Below are positions 27,701-42,500 of a stretch of 64,000 nucleotides of DNA, piece after piece. The notes below the pieces were generated by a model. That model was not told where the DNA came from. It saw only the letters and a program-made list of their open reading frames with translations, and searched no databases. The translations under genes were made by a program, and so were the position numbers. The DNA lies in contig CM077116.1 in the NCBI GenBank assembly GCA_039619475.1, forward strand, positions 384,610,760 to 384,674,759, given 5' to 3'. This stretch comes from Icerya purchasi. Its lineage: Eukaryota; Arthropoda; Insecta; Hemiptera; Monophlebidae. Numbering within the stretch: position 1 is the stretch's first letter; the number at the start of each line of letters is the position of its first letter.

Positions 27701-30700
27701 TACGCATCCAGCCGGAACAGCGAGTTTTGAGGAAGCGGCTTTTAACTAGGAATAAATAAGAAGCCACCTCGTTACAATCCCATCCGATTTCGCAGTCGTA
27801 ACGATAAAAATAACAATAACGGCCATGATAACGGCCGTTGCAGCCTTTTTTCTCAGACCGCACTCTTGCCGTTATAATCGTGTAATTCTTATTTACTTAG
27901 GCAAATGCGTTTTTTTCACTCAGCCACCGACAGACTGAATTTATCATCGCTCGGAAAAGTTATTTCGGAAACAACTTTAAAAAATACCTACATCCCGTAC
28001 TACACGCATTCTCCTATCTTCTATTCTCTCCGTTCGGGCTATCATCCGTCTTATCTAACGATGAAATGGCCCGTATTAATAAAAGCGAATAACAAATAGC
28101 CCCTTTCACTGTCTACCGTTTCTTAGCGAAAGGTAATTTCCAAGCATACATTTCAAATTATTTATAGTTTCTTTAAGGGTTTTCTTTATGCTTTTTTCTT
28201 TTCTTTTTTTTTTTTTTCGTTTAAGGAAACCCTCCCTACGTGTATGCACGGATATCATACGCTTCGAAGCAACTTCATTATCCCACTTTCCGGGCAACAT
28301 TCCCATCCGCCTTTTTTTCTATTAAACTAGCAGGGGTCGATGGAAATTTTTTCTTCAATTTTACTAAAAAGTCGCGCCGGTCGTTTCACAGCATGCGCGC
28401 AATGGACATGTTTCCAGAGGAACCACCTCGCCAATATTAAGATGTAAATAGCTTCTTCACCGACGGGTGCTTATACAATGTACGGGCAAAAAATGGTCCT
28501 CATCTCTAACTGCATTTAAACGTACGTTGGAGAAAAAAAAAAAGAATTGGACTCCCCCGAGGAAGTGTTCTGACCGCGCTATATTTCCTTTTTCAATGTA
28601 CGCACAAATGACCAAAACCGACATTTGAAAATACGTGTAACCTGCGGATGACCTTACTATTATCAGGACAAAAAACTTGAAACGATGAAAAAAGCCCTGG
28701 GTAAGCTTGGAGAGTACTACTATGTGCCGAATCAACCGAGATCAAATCCGAATAAAAAATTCCACCTCCGAAACAAGGACGCGAAAAGAAATTGTAAACC
28801 ACAAAATGCCCCAGATGTCCTTAATATCTGGGAGCCGCACTTGATAGGACTGTATTTTTTTTTAAAAAGGGCACTGCTTACAGCAACAATATCTGACGTT
28901 AGTTCATGGAGAGTACGCTCCGAGTTGTTTCCGGTGTTTTATGGTATGTCGATGTTGCTTTAAACGAGAGTTGTCGGATTATCGAACCTACCTTCGGGCA
29001 TGGGTCCGCCAGTAATTTAGATAGCAGCGAGTGCAGAGAAGAGTGCTCAAGAAGCAGATAGCGCATACTGTTCGGATATATCCAGCAACGATGGAAATTG
29101 AGTTTTGTGACTGTAAGAAATCCGCGTATTAAAATTATACAAATGGATTCGACCGTCCGAAAGCCTGGACTGCCGCAGATGGAGGTCACTCAATGGATTA
29201 ACAGTTAGGCGTACAAAGGCAACACGAAAAAAATGTGGAACGTTACTAAAAGTTATACATGTGTAGCTATAGTGTGAGGGGGGTACAAAATATAACTGCA
29301 CTTTCCAGGACGTCTCCTTCAAAATTGCATGGAAAAATTCTATAAAACGAATTCGAACGAACGGGGGAGCCTTTTGTTTCAATTTTTTCGGGCTACCTTT
29401 TAATCTCCCGCTAGTAGGTAACATCGATTTCCTAGAAGCTCATCCGTATCTTCTTGGTTTGGGTCATTTTACCTATGGGGAAGTCTCCCGCTTTTCTTTA
29501 TAGTATTGAAGCAGCTTTGTTCGTGTACAAAACACACGGCTAACTAAGCGAATTTTAAAAGGTCAATTTTTAATCCTTAATCCTATCGGCGGGCCCGCAG
29601 GTTGATTTTATCGATAATATTGCGCCCGCAAAAATCGAAAGCGTTTTCGTAGTCGGATGTTGCAAAGTTTGTCGACGGTGAAAGATCAGAAAAGATCGCA
29701 GTTATTCGGTTACCGAAATTCCAAAAAAAAAAAAAAATAGGAAGAGGTCGGTAATAATTCTGAATTCCTGTCAATTTTTCCTTTTTTTTTTCATAATAAA
29801 CCACCCCTTAAGGTCTGAACTATTTTGAAATCATAATTTCTATTTAAATTATCAATACTTATAGACTATTAATATATAACACGTTATGGAACTCTGGCAA
29901 GTTTTCACTAATATTTAACAAAACTATTACCAATTCACATTAATCGATAATGTTTTACAAATAATTACATAACCAAATCGAAAGGATATGTGCGTTTAAG
30001 GTGCTTAATGTCATTGTTAAATGGATGTTCTCTATATATCTATGTGACCGTACAGAGCCGTCTTTAGTGTCGGAATTCATTGTCTACATCGTCAACCAGC
30101 TGTATATCGATGAGGATATCCCCTCGCTACGCTGAAACCAACAAGCCGTTATTATAAGAATAATATTTTGTCGACTTTGGATGATATTTCTGTTCGATCG
30201 AGTACATCCTCATAACTGGACCCCCCCACCCCCTACATACAAGTTGGACGCAGGCTTGATAGTGGTAACTTTCTGCCAACTGGCCGGTATATCTGACTAA
30301 GCTTGCATTTCGGTTGTAGCTTTTTTGTGCTCGATACACATGTCTTTTACGTATCGAGATTCAATCCAAAATACTTCGCTAAACTAGACTGAGGTATTTT
30401 TTGGATGTTGGTAATACTAATCTGCTTGCTGTAAGTCAAAAATAATCCCACCTTGTTTACCTCATACCTTATTAAAATGAAACATAGTTACCACGGAAAA
30501 AAAAATGAAAACAATAATTAAACGTGCGTGCTACATTTGAAATGTAGAAATGAAATGAAAAACGAACAATGAAGAAATAATTGAAAAGTTCTTGATGAAC
30601 TGGCGCAATTAAGGCGAAGATATTCAGTGGTGCGCAATATAAAATATCCGCTACCATAATAACAATCTGCATGGACCTGATCGCAAAGAGGATTTAATAG

Positions 30701-33700
30701 CACGACATGATCGACGAGTGGACAACGATTTTTAAATTTACAATTGTTTCGCCGAAAATTTAAATAAACGATTATTTAGCCGAACTCGTCGATTTAAAAA
30801 AATTAATATGTAATAATCAAAAACCAAATCATAGAAAACGAAGAACTTTTAAACATACCGATATTTCCCGGACTGTGCCCTTTCTCTTTTATTCCATCAT
30901 CAATTCTGCTGCTGTTTCCGATTTTTCAATGAACGGGCTACTATAAATAAGCCGTAATTTCCAACGTTACGTTTATTATAATTGGACACTTACTTTTCTC
31001 GCTTCCATTATTAACTGAACCAACCGGCGGTATTTTTAACTTCTGCTGTTCCACCGATTACGGATGATATAGATGTATAGTAAAGAAATAACAATGAAAA
31101 AAACGAAACATAGCGAGCTTTTCAACTTTTACGCGTGCGTTCCCTTTCATAACAACAGCCGTAAAGTCTACTAGCTCGGCTAATATATAGTGTTTTAAAA
31201 AACAAAAAAATCAATTAAATGAAAATATCGGAAAGACACGTTAGAAGCATTTGCGGCAATATCAAAACTTTATCACGGTTTGACGACGGTAAACATGCAG
31301 TGCCTCTAAAAAAGGAAAATATCGAGTGTTTTCAGATTAAATATAAACGTACACTTTTTATAAAATAATATATTTACGTATTTACGCTATTTCGAAGCCG
31401 TTAGCTTCATGATCACAGCCATCTTCCCTGTGATCATGAAGCTAACGACTTCGAAATAGCGTAAATATTTAAATATATTATTTTATAAAAAGGGTACGTT
31501 TATATTTAATGTAAAAATAATTTTGAAATAATGCGCGCAACAAACTTTAATAATATCAAGTGTTGCCAGAAGAGACGATAATGGGTAGAGCTCTGTTCAG
31601 CAATAAAAGCTGGAATGACCAAAATAAACGGTAAAAGAGTCACATCAACAAGGTGATCTCGCTGCTGACCGAACGATGTCATTAGTGACCGCTTTCGTGA
31701 TGAGAAGGAAATAGGCGGCGGTCGCGCTCTAAGAAATTAGGCGAAACCGGTGCAAAACAGAGATAAACATTAAAAACAGCGATAAAATTACCGCGACCAA
31801 ACTGTCGGTGTAAAATCGACGATACTCGCAAAGTCGAATTAGACTGCAATTAATAACTATTATAATCGATAACGTGTTCGATCCGGCAACTCAGTCGGCT
31901 CCTAATGTGTGCGAATTTTTTACAGCCAACGATGGAGCATTTCTGCAGGGCACGATGCTGCTCTCGATCAATTGATGTGGACAACGGCGCAGAACTGGCA
32001 TAGTTTCTAGCCTATTATCACATCTGCTAGCGTCGATCACCAACGTCATTCTGCAAATTGAACTGAGGCCAAAATCGGCAGCAATCGCAACTGCTGGTCA
32101 CCGATTTTCATCGTCTTCTGATTTATCGGTACCTCTGTCACACATCTGCGCACAAACTGGGTCATGACGAAATACTCTTTTTCCCTATTTGTTACGATTC
32201 ATTTTTGAATTTCGGCCGGACATACTGATTTCCACGGTTACCTCACACTTTTTCGGGGAAGAAAAACCGAATTAAACGATAGTTTCGTAAATCAAAAGTC
32301 TACTATGGCGAGCTGCGATCGTTTGAGCGATATATTATGGAGAACACACGGCAAGTGGACAGAAAATACGATAAATTAAAATTAAAATTCAAATGAAACA
32401 GATAAATTACGGCAAAGCGGAGAGAATGCGACAAAAAACGATTTAAATAAAAAAAAAGTCATTAAGAATACAAAATAAAATAATCGCAAACGTAAATTTG
32501 TAAGAAACACTAAATAATTACGCGTATAATTCCCCTCGACAGCTGGAAATAAAAGTAATACAAGTAAAAACGAACATACGATGATGGAGGCTACTACATT
32601 CAAGCGCACTGCTTAGTATGTCTAAATTTATTCATTCGGATCTCACCTCTTGCACCCCTAGATGATATTTATAATACCGATAGGAAAGTAAATTTCAATA
32701 TACTGCGACTTTCTTAACAAAATAATAATAACAATAACGCACTGTTTGCATATAAGTATTTTTATTTCGAACATTTCGTTACAACCTAAAATGTAAAAAT
32801 ACGTTAGTTTTTTTTTTTTTTCGTATTATCCCCCTATGACGACGTCATTAGTACGTATATATATTTTATAAAGTAACTAAAATTCCCCTTATTAATAAGC
32901 AAAAATAAGTTATTTTATAAAGTAACTAAAATTCCCCTTATTAATAAGCAAAAATAAGTTATTTTATAAAGTGACTAAAATTCCCCTTATTAATAAACAA
33001 AAATAAGTTATTTTATAAAGTGACTAAAATTCCCCTTATTAATAAGCAAAAATAAGTTATTTTAAAAAGTAACTAAAATGCCCCTTATTAATAAACAAAA
33101 ATAAGTTATTTTATAGAGTAACTAAAATTCCCCTTATTAATAAGGAAAAATAAGTTATTTTAAAAAGTAACTAAAATTCCCCTTATTAATAAGGAAAAAT
33201 AAGTTTTTTTTATAAAGTAACTAAAATTCCCCTTATTAATAAGGAAAAATAAGTTATTTTATAAAGTAACTAAAATTCCCCTTATTAATAAGGAAAAATA
33301 AGTTATTTTAAAAAGTAACTAAAATTCCCCTTATTAATAAACAAAAATAAGTTATTTTATAAAGTAACTAAAATTCCCCTTATTAATAAGCAAAAATAAG
33401 TATTGAATTACTTGAATAAATTGAAATAAATACCTATTATTTAAAGAGACCTTTTTCGAGCATATCCCATCGTCGGCTAACAATAGACAGTATACTCAAA
33501 AATAGAACTAAATACACACGTGTACTGTGCGTTGTTAGCTGATGGATGGACCATGCCGGAAAACCTTTAAATTGAAGTATATTTAAATTTATTGAAGTAA
33601 ATTACGAGTATTTTATACTTAATTTTTTTTATTAATATAAGGAATATATTTATATTCATTAATTTTAATCTAAATGTACTTATTTTATTTTTGTGATCTT

Positions 33701-36700
33701 GAGTGATGTAGCTCAAGCAAAAATATTGACAAACGTTACAGAAAACAGCTTCAGGCATAAAGATCTGAAATTTCAGCTGCTTTTTTTTCTTTTAATTTTA
33801 TTAAGAAGCACATTATAAAACGTATAGAACTGTCTAATTTCGATGTATTCTTCTCTCTTATATCTATTTAAGGAAAACAATTCTAGTGAAACTTTAGTTT
33901 GTAACAAAAATTGGATTAAAGTCATTTGAAAGAACGATTTTTGGAAGTTTTACGACTTCCGTCGATTAAACTAGGATGAAAAACAAAATTAACAACTACA
34001 AATTGCAGATATAACTTGCATTTATAAGTAATAATTGCAAAAAAAAATAGAAAAACATTTTAACATTTATAGTAAATTGGAACAAATGCAATTATAACAA
34101 TTGAATTTAAATATATAAACGATATTCACTATATTTTAACTTTTACACGACATTTTAGGTAGGATTAGAGATACCATGGTTTTTTATTCATTTTTTCACA
34201 GTATTTGCTCTTATTTTCACCCCGTACTTTAACTGTGCTTTGATACAACTGTCTTTACAAAATTTATTTATAAATCACGTATTAATTTCGTAATTTCCGT
34301 ATTATTATAATTTTAAAATGTGTATCGATTTGAAAAATTGTAACGCAATACATCTGAAATTTAACTCAAATATAGGAAATAATTTTATTTTGTGATTATT
34401 TTTTTTTTATCAAAAACAGAGCAAAACGTAATGTAATTATTTGTGGGGAATTCTGCGTATACATGACGCGAAATTTAAACAACATTTAAAGTAATAAAAA
34501 CATTTAATTCGTTATAAATATGCGTTCAAAGTAATGTAAAAAGAACTAAAATTGAATTAAACATAAAATAATCATAACAATTTTGTAAAAATTAAAATTT
34601 AAATAATATATACATTAAATTTGTAATTGATTTTCATTTTTATCATATTTCGATCGATAGTAGCCGTGAAAACTTTCGAGAAGACATTTAAACTTTCATC
34701 ATGAACCAAAAGCTTCGTTATAATTTTTTTTCTTTCAATTGGCGCTATAAGGGGAATAATCGAAATTAGACAATGTAACAGTTATCAGTAATCTATTTGC
34801 GGAGACCTCTTGCGAGACGCAAAGTAGCTCCTTGAGTGGGGATTGGTTTTCTCGGTTTAAGGCAAGAGAAAACTTACAAGTATTAGTAAAGATAAAAGAA
34901 ACCTATATGATCCGAATTTGTAAATCCGAATTTTTAACAACCGAAATGCAATGAAGTATGTATAAAAAATTAATGATAGATGATTAATGAAAATATGAAT
35001 GGTAAAACAAGGTGAACTCTTGATGAACTGATGAAACTTCTTTATATTTGAGTAATAAATGTTTGTGTCCATTTTCTGTTATCACTTAAAAATTTACAGA
35101 AACATGTTTTACTGAAAATTGTATTTTAAAATTTAATAAACTGACGAAGCGTTCAAATGAAAAAGAAAATAGTAGAAAGGCATTCGTTTTTTTCAATCTT
35201 TTCATTAGTTCAGTTTTGTCAAGTGATTTAGGTCCCTTATCAGGGTGAGACATAGTACATTTCTCTTTCATCTCTAAAATAAGTAAAAACCTCCTTCAGA
35301 TATTCAGATAATACATACAGTAATTATTCAGATCTTTACAAGTGCATCTTCTATTGCTGAAGATGGAATACTTTCTTTTCTTTTTTTTCATGTGTCTCAG
35401 TTCGGACGAACTCGATGAGGCAAGTATAAATTTATAAGACATTGTTGCATAAGATACAAAAAATTTTAAAAAGGAAAGTGTCGGCGATATATACACTTAA
35501 TCAAAACTATTATATTAAAATGATTATTTATATTTTTTAAAGACCATTATCAAACATGCACGCAATCACAAACACACAATCAAACATGCACACACACTCA
35601 CCATTTTATTCTACACATCCATATTGCTCATACACATTAATTTATTCACGGTGTACATATTTAATATTCGTTATATATTCGTGCATGCGATAGAACTATA
35701 ATTACAATAATTAATTAAGCTATTTTTGAAGTTTAATCACTCAGATTAGTTGGCGTTATAAAATCGTTTTTTTTTTGTTTTTTTTTTCCATTATTACGTG
35801 GAAGAATTTAAGGACATTATTACAGTTCGCAGTGTCAATTCTATATAGAGTGCTAGAATTTATTTCGAATTGTTGCCTTTCGTTGGCAGTCATAAATTAT
35901 ATAGCAGATATGGTCAAGACTTTCCTTTTTACAGTACTTACAGAGCGGAGGGCTATCTTCTAGAACCTGTGTAGGGATATTCACCAATTGCACCATGTCC
36001 AGTGGGGATCTGTACATTGAAAAATGTTTTAAACAAATCTTTCATCTTGATTTTTTCTTTTATGTCTGAGAAGAAATTCGACCAGAGTTTTCTGCGTTCC
36101 AGCGCATTTGCTACATATTAAGGATTTTGAATATTTACAAATTTTTTGAGTCGATTAAGAACTAAAGTCAGTCCTAGATTATTTATAATTGTACTGGCAC
36201 ATATTCAATTTTAATAATTATTCTTAAGGTGTTCGTCGTTGTTGATCAACAAAATTTTTATTTCATATACATACGATCAGTGCTTAGAAAATGTTCCCCA
36301 GTCCTCCGTTACCTTCGAAAAACTTAGCACATATTAAAAACGATCTTAAAAGATAAAGTCGGGCAGATCTTAATTATCAATTACCAGCGGGGGTAATGTA
36401 CAATTCGAAAAGTGAACAATGCGAAATGGTTATATTAAGCGAATTACGTAGCACAAGCATCGGCTAACGAATAGTTTTATTTTGAGATGAAATTTTCCAT
36501 CATCTGACGACACGTAGAAACGTTCGGCCGTTGCGTTTTTGTATTTAATGAAATAAACAATTCCAACGCATTTCCGGTTTGTATTTTTTATTTAATTCGC
36601 GCGTTCGAAAACCGGGCGGCAAGTTTTAAAAATGCGTGTAATTTTCGCAACCGCTTTCGTAATAACTTTTTCGCTCCTCAGATTTCTGTATTTTCCAGGC

Positions 36701-39489
36701 GCCTTATGCGCAGTGTATCGTTTGCTCTTTAATCAGTGGCTCGCTAAGATTAGACAAATTTGTAACGGATAAGTGGCCAATCATAAATGAGAATTCCTGC
36801 ACCCCTAAAAATTTACAGTTTAACCTTTTTTTCTCTCCTTTTTCCGGGAAACGACCTGTGAAACTTTTCACCGTTTGACGTGGAAAAGTTTATCTTCATT
36901 TTCCGACGGAACGGAGGCGGTTAGAAAATTGTAAAATAATTATAAATTGCCACATCCGAGAATGTTGTTTAAAAGTACCGAAATACTTTTGAGACAGAAT
37001 GACGACTAGAATTAATGATAAACGCTGAATGTGTGCGTTTGAAACGACTAGGCGCAATAATGAAAACCGCGAATAAAATTTTTGCCGGACAGCCTAAAGG
37101 AAATATATAATATGTAGAATATCCGGGAGTTGAAAAAAAAAACAAAAAAAAAACAAAACAACGGATACTCGATGGTAAACTCCGGTAACCTTTAGTCTGT
37201 AACCTATTTTTGTGCCATGCTTGCGACATTACAGTTCCTCGAATAATGTGACATGCAGGTAATTAAAACCGAATCTTTTATAACAATTGAGTGTCACTGT
37301 AGCCAGTTCCGAAGAGTGTCGTATATTTAAAAAGTTCATGGGAAATTTCATGCAACACTCTGAAATCAGTATATAGTTTTGTTTCAACTGACATATAATA
37401 ATGAATCCTAGAATTTGAATTATTTTTCATTTTTACACTTAATTTTAATGAATATCTGAAAAAATGTTTTTACACAAAAAGCCAGCAAATCGCAGCAAAA
37501 TATACATTTTTCCTTTGCATCCGCTGTTGCTTTAATCGTAACAAGAAAAAAGGAGAAGCAAGAAAAAGATATTATCGCAATAAAAGGAATCTTGTAAAAC
37601 GAGTACAATGCAAAATTATTTTTGAATTTTTTTTTTTTTTTCAAATGGACTTGGTGTCCAACCACTGACCCAACTAAATGAGCTTAGATCACCTACTCAG
37701 ATTCTGAGACGATCGGAGGTAGAGAGTATAAAGGAAAGAAGGAGGGGAATAACGGCTAGCGATGGGATGGAAAGGATAAAGGAAGCATTGAAAGGGGTAG
37801 GAAGATCCAACGCCAAAAGTTCGGCGTATAGACGAGTGCACTCAGGAAAAAGAGCAGGGCATTCAAAAGGGATATGGTTCGGGTCGCATATAAAGGGAGG
37901 ATCAATAGAGTGGAGAGGGCAAAATTTTTTTTTTTATTGTATTATCGCTTTGATTTTTCAACAATTTCTCCGATATGGAAGAGGATGATAAGCGTTCTAG
38001 TTTTTCAATAGGCGAAGAAAACGTTTTAAAAAGGCTTCTAACAATCTCTTTCCTGCCTTGGTTTCAATCTATTCCTATCTGTCGTCGTTCCACTGTTGTT
38101 TCCTTAATTAGGCTTAGAATCAATCATTCTCTACTACCCTCTTCTCGCTTTCGATTCGCTTTGTTCCCTTCTCCTTTCTGTTCTCTTCACGCTTCTGAGC
38201 CTTCTTGTATCTGTGACTGAAATCATATTCTATTCGAATGTTCTGCACTTTCTAACGAACGCGCTGCTCCTTTCTTTACGTCCAACTTTTAGTTTTGGGT
38301 CTTCCTACTCCCTTTAACGCTACCTATATTCTTTACTTCCCATTGCCTTCAGTTATTCCTTTGCTCCTGTCCTTTGTCCTCTCCGTTTCTGACCGCCTAG
38401 CTATTTAGTTGTAACTGTTAATTTTTCATGTTGTTGGGTCAAGGCCGCTGGCGCGCCCAGGGTAGGAAAAAAAAAGAAAAAGAAAAAAATCTTGCATGGC
38501 AAAGTGTTCAAAAACCGGTTTTAAAAAAAGAGATAGTTTTCGATTCGTACCTGAAACTAGTTTGCTATTTTTTCGAAAAAATTGGAAAACGCGCCTAAAT
38601 GATCAATTTAAATTCTCCGCTATAATCGATTTTCTTTTTAATAAGCGTAAAAATTTCACTTAAACCGAAAACCCTATGCAAATAAAGCTTCAAATATTAA
38701 AATATGGGAAATTATTTATGTACTAATCGAAATAAACATTAAGTACATAACGGGACGATCAAGCTTCTTTATAAAAGGATAACTGAATAGTTGACTCGGT
38801 GAAAATACAAAACTGCTACATTCATCGTGTTTTTTAAGCTAGAAGTCAGCCGTGTGACTACATCGTATCGGAAGCTATTATTTAAATAACTTCAGATAAT
38901 TAAACTGTACAACCACAAAATTACGGGAAGCCATAGCGAAGGTTCCACAGTATACGAATTTATTATTATACAAGCGCAAGCTCTCAATAAAACAATGCAA
39001 TATGATTAGAGTCCATAACACATAGCGCGGTAGCCTAGTGCTTAAGGCGCTTGGCTACTAAACCAAAAGACACGGGTATGTGCCTCGTTCCAAATCCGAA
39101 TCGCTCTCAAGTTTATACCGAATCTGAAATATAATTAGGTATCAGAGAATTATCTGGGGGAAAGTAAAGGCGGCCGGGGGTAAGGAACTGGCACCCCTAC
39201 TCTCATTAGTGCCGCTTAGTAAAATATGTAAAGCTTAATTTCACAATCCGTGAAACCTTATCAAGGGTATGGGACTTACTTTACTTTTACCGTTGTGTTA
39301 CAGTTGATTGCCGCAAATGAAATAATTAAACACACAAAAAACACAATGATACATAAATTATAATATAAAATACACCGAACCTAGTCGATGTTGTATTTTA
39401 CGTTATAAATTATATAACATTGTGTTTTTTGTGTGTTTAATTATTTTATTTACGGAAAACAGTGCAAGTTGCCCGAAAATTTGGTTTGG

Positions 39490-39538
<49 letters not shown>

Positions 39539-42500
39539 TCATAATAACAGTAGATATTTTGAAAAAAGTCCTCTTTTAGCTGAGCGGTTTGGGTATAATA
39601 TGTGTAATCGAGTTGAGAGAAGAAAAAGAATAATTTTACACAATCGTCCTGCAATAACGGCGTTTTATTTTCAACTTATAGCTATTAGCATATTAATATT
39701 TTTTTGTGTGTAGAATGCTGGTTACAAATATATTACAGCTGAAAAAAAACCTCTGCAACGGAAAATTCTCGGAAACGCTGAGAAGCGACGCGTGGAAAAG
39801 AATTAGAGGAAAAATGGTTAAACTTCGTCGTTGATCTGGAAAAAATTGGATACTCATACGTTCGCTACCAATCGCTATAAAAATCGAATAATTGTTTATC
39901 GGATACATTTCAAATATCCCTTAAAACATACCATTCCGGTGGTTTATACTTTTAGCGTGGTAAAAAGTCTGCAACCGCCATTTTTTCTGTTTTCGAGTTT
40001 TCTTATCTTTTCTCTTCCTCTTTGTTCTTTCGAAACGCGCGCGCATTTTTTCATCATCGGCTGTGCTTGATGAGGAAAATGAAAAGTATGCTCATCAAAA
40101 ATTCGCTAAACCTTTCGAATTACCTGTACGCCGATGCGAACATTTTAAACGTACCTTGAACATTATTACGTAAACGAATTTACTGCATCCTTTTATGTAA
40201 ATGTTCTCTGCCTAGGCAATTTACAAAAATTTATTGCATCGTTTCATATTTATCGAATGGTCTGATTTGAGTTAATTAAGCTAATCTCATCCGTATCCAC
40301 GTCGATATTATTCGATATTTCTGCGCAAAAAATGCGTGGCTCAAATTTTTGGCTGGTCTCAATAGCACCGCGATATAATTGTCAGAAACATGTTTCCTAC
40401 TTAAAAGAACAGAGTAAAATCTATTTCCATCGTCAACGTTGACCACAATATTTCAACATTCTTATTAAATTTACTTTAAAGTGACAAATCGAATAATTAA
40501 ATTTCGGGTCAGCTGAAAAAGGCATTCATCCTAAAAGGGAAATCATTCTCCCCCTTAAAATCGACTATACAATTAAAAAATTACGCGTGTAAAATCCTCC
40601 TTCCTACATCGCCTTAGCATATCAATGTTAAAAAATGAAAGTTATACAAATAGTATTGAGTTATTTTTTTTTGCTTTGACCTGCTTTTCTTTTAACCTTT
40701 TAGCCAGTTTGCGTGTAACACCCCGTATTTTCAACATTGCATTTTTTCTTTCAAGATGTACACTGATAAAGTTGTTTGCATGTCTAATCTAGTGAACTCG
40801 TAAAAATGGATATTACATTCATCGTGTGATATTTCTGTATTTTACAAGTTCTTCCCGTTTGTTTTTAAATACACTGCCGTAGGAGATAATTAAAATTTTC
40901 CTCATAGTATTTATTTGCAATAATGACATTTATCTGATCCGACGGTATTCAGTGTAGCGCCGATCTGACTGTTCCAGCATGTTGTGTTCCAAATTGTACG
41001 ATTTGTTTTATACAATTACACTAGGTATCTCCTTGATTTGGATTATAATAAATTCAAGGAGAACATAAACAAAAACTTTAATATACATAATAATAATTAA
41101 TTCAAATCAAATCAAAAAAAATAATAATAATGATAATAATAGAGAATAAAAATCTCTTTTCATTAAATACGAAAAAAAGAAAAAAACTCTATACAGGCAT
41201 ACTAAGTTACTTTTTTTTTTTTTTTTTTTTGATTACTTGACAAAGGTTAGAATAAAAATGTATAGAAAAAAAAAAAAAAAATAGAAATAAAGAAAAAATA
41301 ATAAAATTTATAATAAATTATCCCGATAGAATAAAATAAAAGGTCGTTTAGAAACAAAGCAAATTTTGGTAACATTCAATCGTGAAAGAACACAGACGAA
41401 TTTGCAAAAAAATACGGAATTAAAATTATACAGAAACGGAATAATAAATAAATAAGAGAACCTGAAATTTTACAATCATATAATACAAATAATAAAAAAT
41501 TACAAAATCCGTAAGTACATTTACGAAGCTGTACAATCAGACGAAATAGAACAAAAAAAAAGAGAGATACACTATACAAAACAGCGATATTATAAAATCT
41601 ATTCTATGATTTACAAGAAAATGCTAAAGTTTAACAAGTATATATCAGAAAATGTTTAGCGAATATATAATAAACGAGCTAATAATTTCTTAGATAGAAC
41701 AATAAATTATAGAAATGCGTTAGTACGAGTAATTAAATTTAGGAATGAAAAAAAAACTCGTAACAATTTTTGTCCGAATAACAAACTAAAAGTAGCACAA
41801 GTAATGTTTAAAGTAATACGAAAAGGTCTAATTTATCGAGAATCTGGAAATACAGTGTCACATCGAAATAAAATGACTAAAGACAGATTTATATACGCCG
41901 AATTTTTTCAATAAATCAATTTACATTTAGATAACGAACAGCTTATTATGTAAAGGGAGTTAACTTACTAAAGAGAATTAATGGAAATACTGCAGCGAAC
42001 CGGTCCGCGAGAAAATGGATATGTTGAATGTAAAAAAATAAAATTAATCCCTGGTATAACGAATTAGATATTAAAGATTTTACAATGTGACGGAAGAGAA
42101 AACTAGGATTTAATTAAATGATTTTTCCTCGCAACCGTATTAAAACGCTATACTTAAAATATTATAGAAGCCTACCCGTTGACCGCGAGAGATTAGTGTC
42201 GGAGAAGGCAGCATATTTTTTCATGTGAAATGTGCACAGCTAAAATCATAGCCATACTCTGCTCGTGCATGTTAATCAGCCGTAGTGAGATGTATCGTCT
42301 GATGTTGACATGTTTCGCCAGTCCCACCTCCAACATGATTTTTATGTGCTATTGACATTTTTTTGTCCGGCTATGAATCATCAAGTTAATATATACAAAT
42401 GTGATCCTGACGGTTCAAAACAAAAAAAAAAAAAAAAAATTAAACAAGACGTAAAATTAAAAATCGGACGAACACTGTCAACTGAAGTCTTCCGAAGACG

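Larger units (their letters stand above)
20216..28439. other. Long intron segment, no gene recognised
   Basis: I find no element with clear coding traces here. There are strongly strand-biased blocks: purine-rich + strand at 20640-21060 and 24640-25110, pyrimidine-rich at 26600-26920. These produce long spurious frames. There are also a TTTTA array (22365-22419), a TGTTT array (27146-27212), A-runs at about 21440, 22960 and 24560, and G-runs near 20650 and 20823. The minus-strand frame at 21654-21965 (103 codons) is unassigned. Confidence 0.5.

Noticed and set aside
29047..29424. 125-codon minus-strand frame
   Set aside because: Antisense to the LINE reverse-transcriptase remnant.
39025..39100. 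Possible tRNA gene
   Set aside because: A/B-box-like motifs are present but no cloverleaf with a paired acceptor forms, and a collinear copy at 53087 shows it is the head of a SINE.
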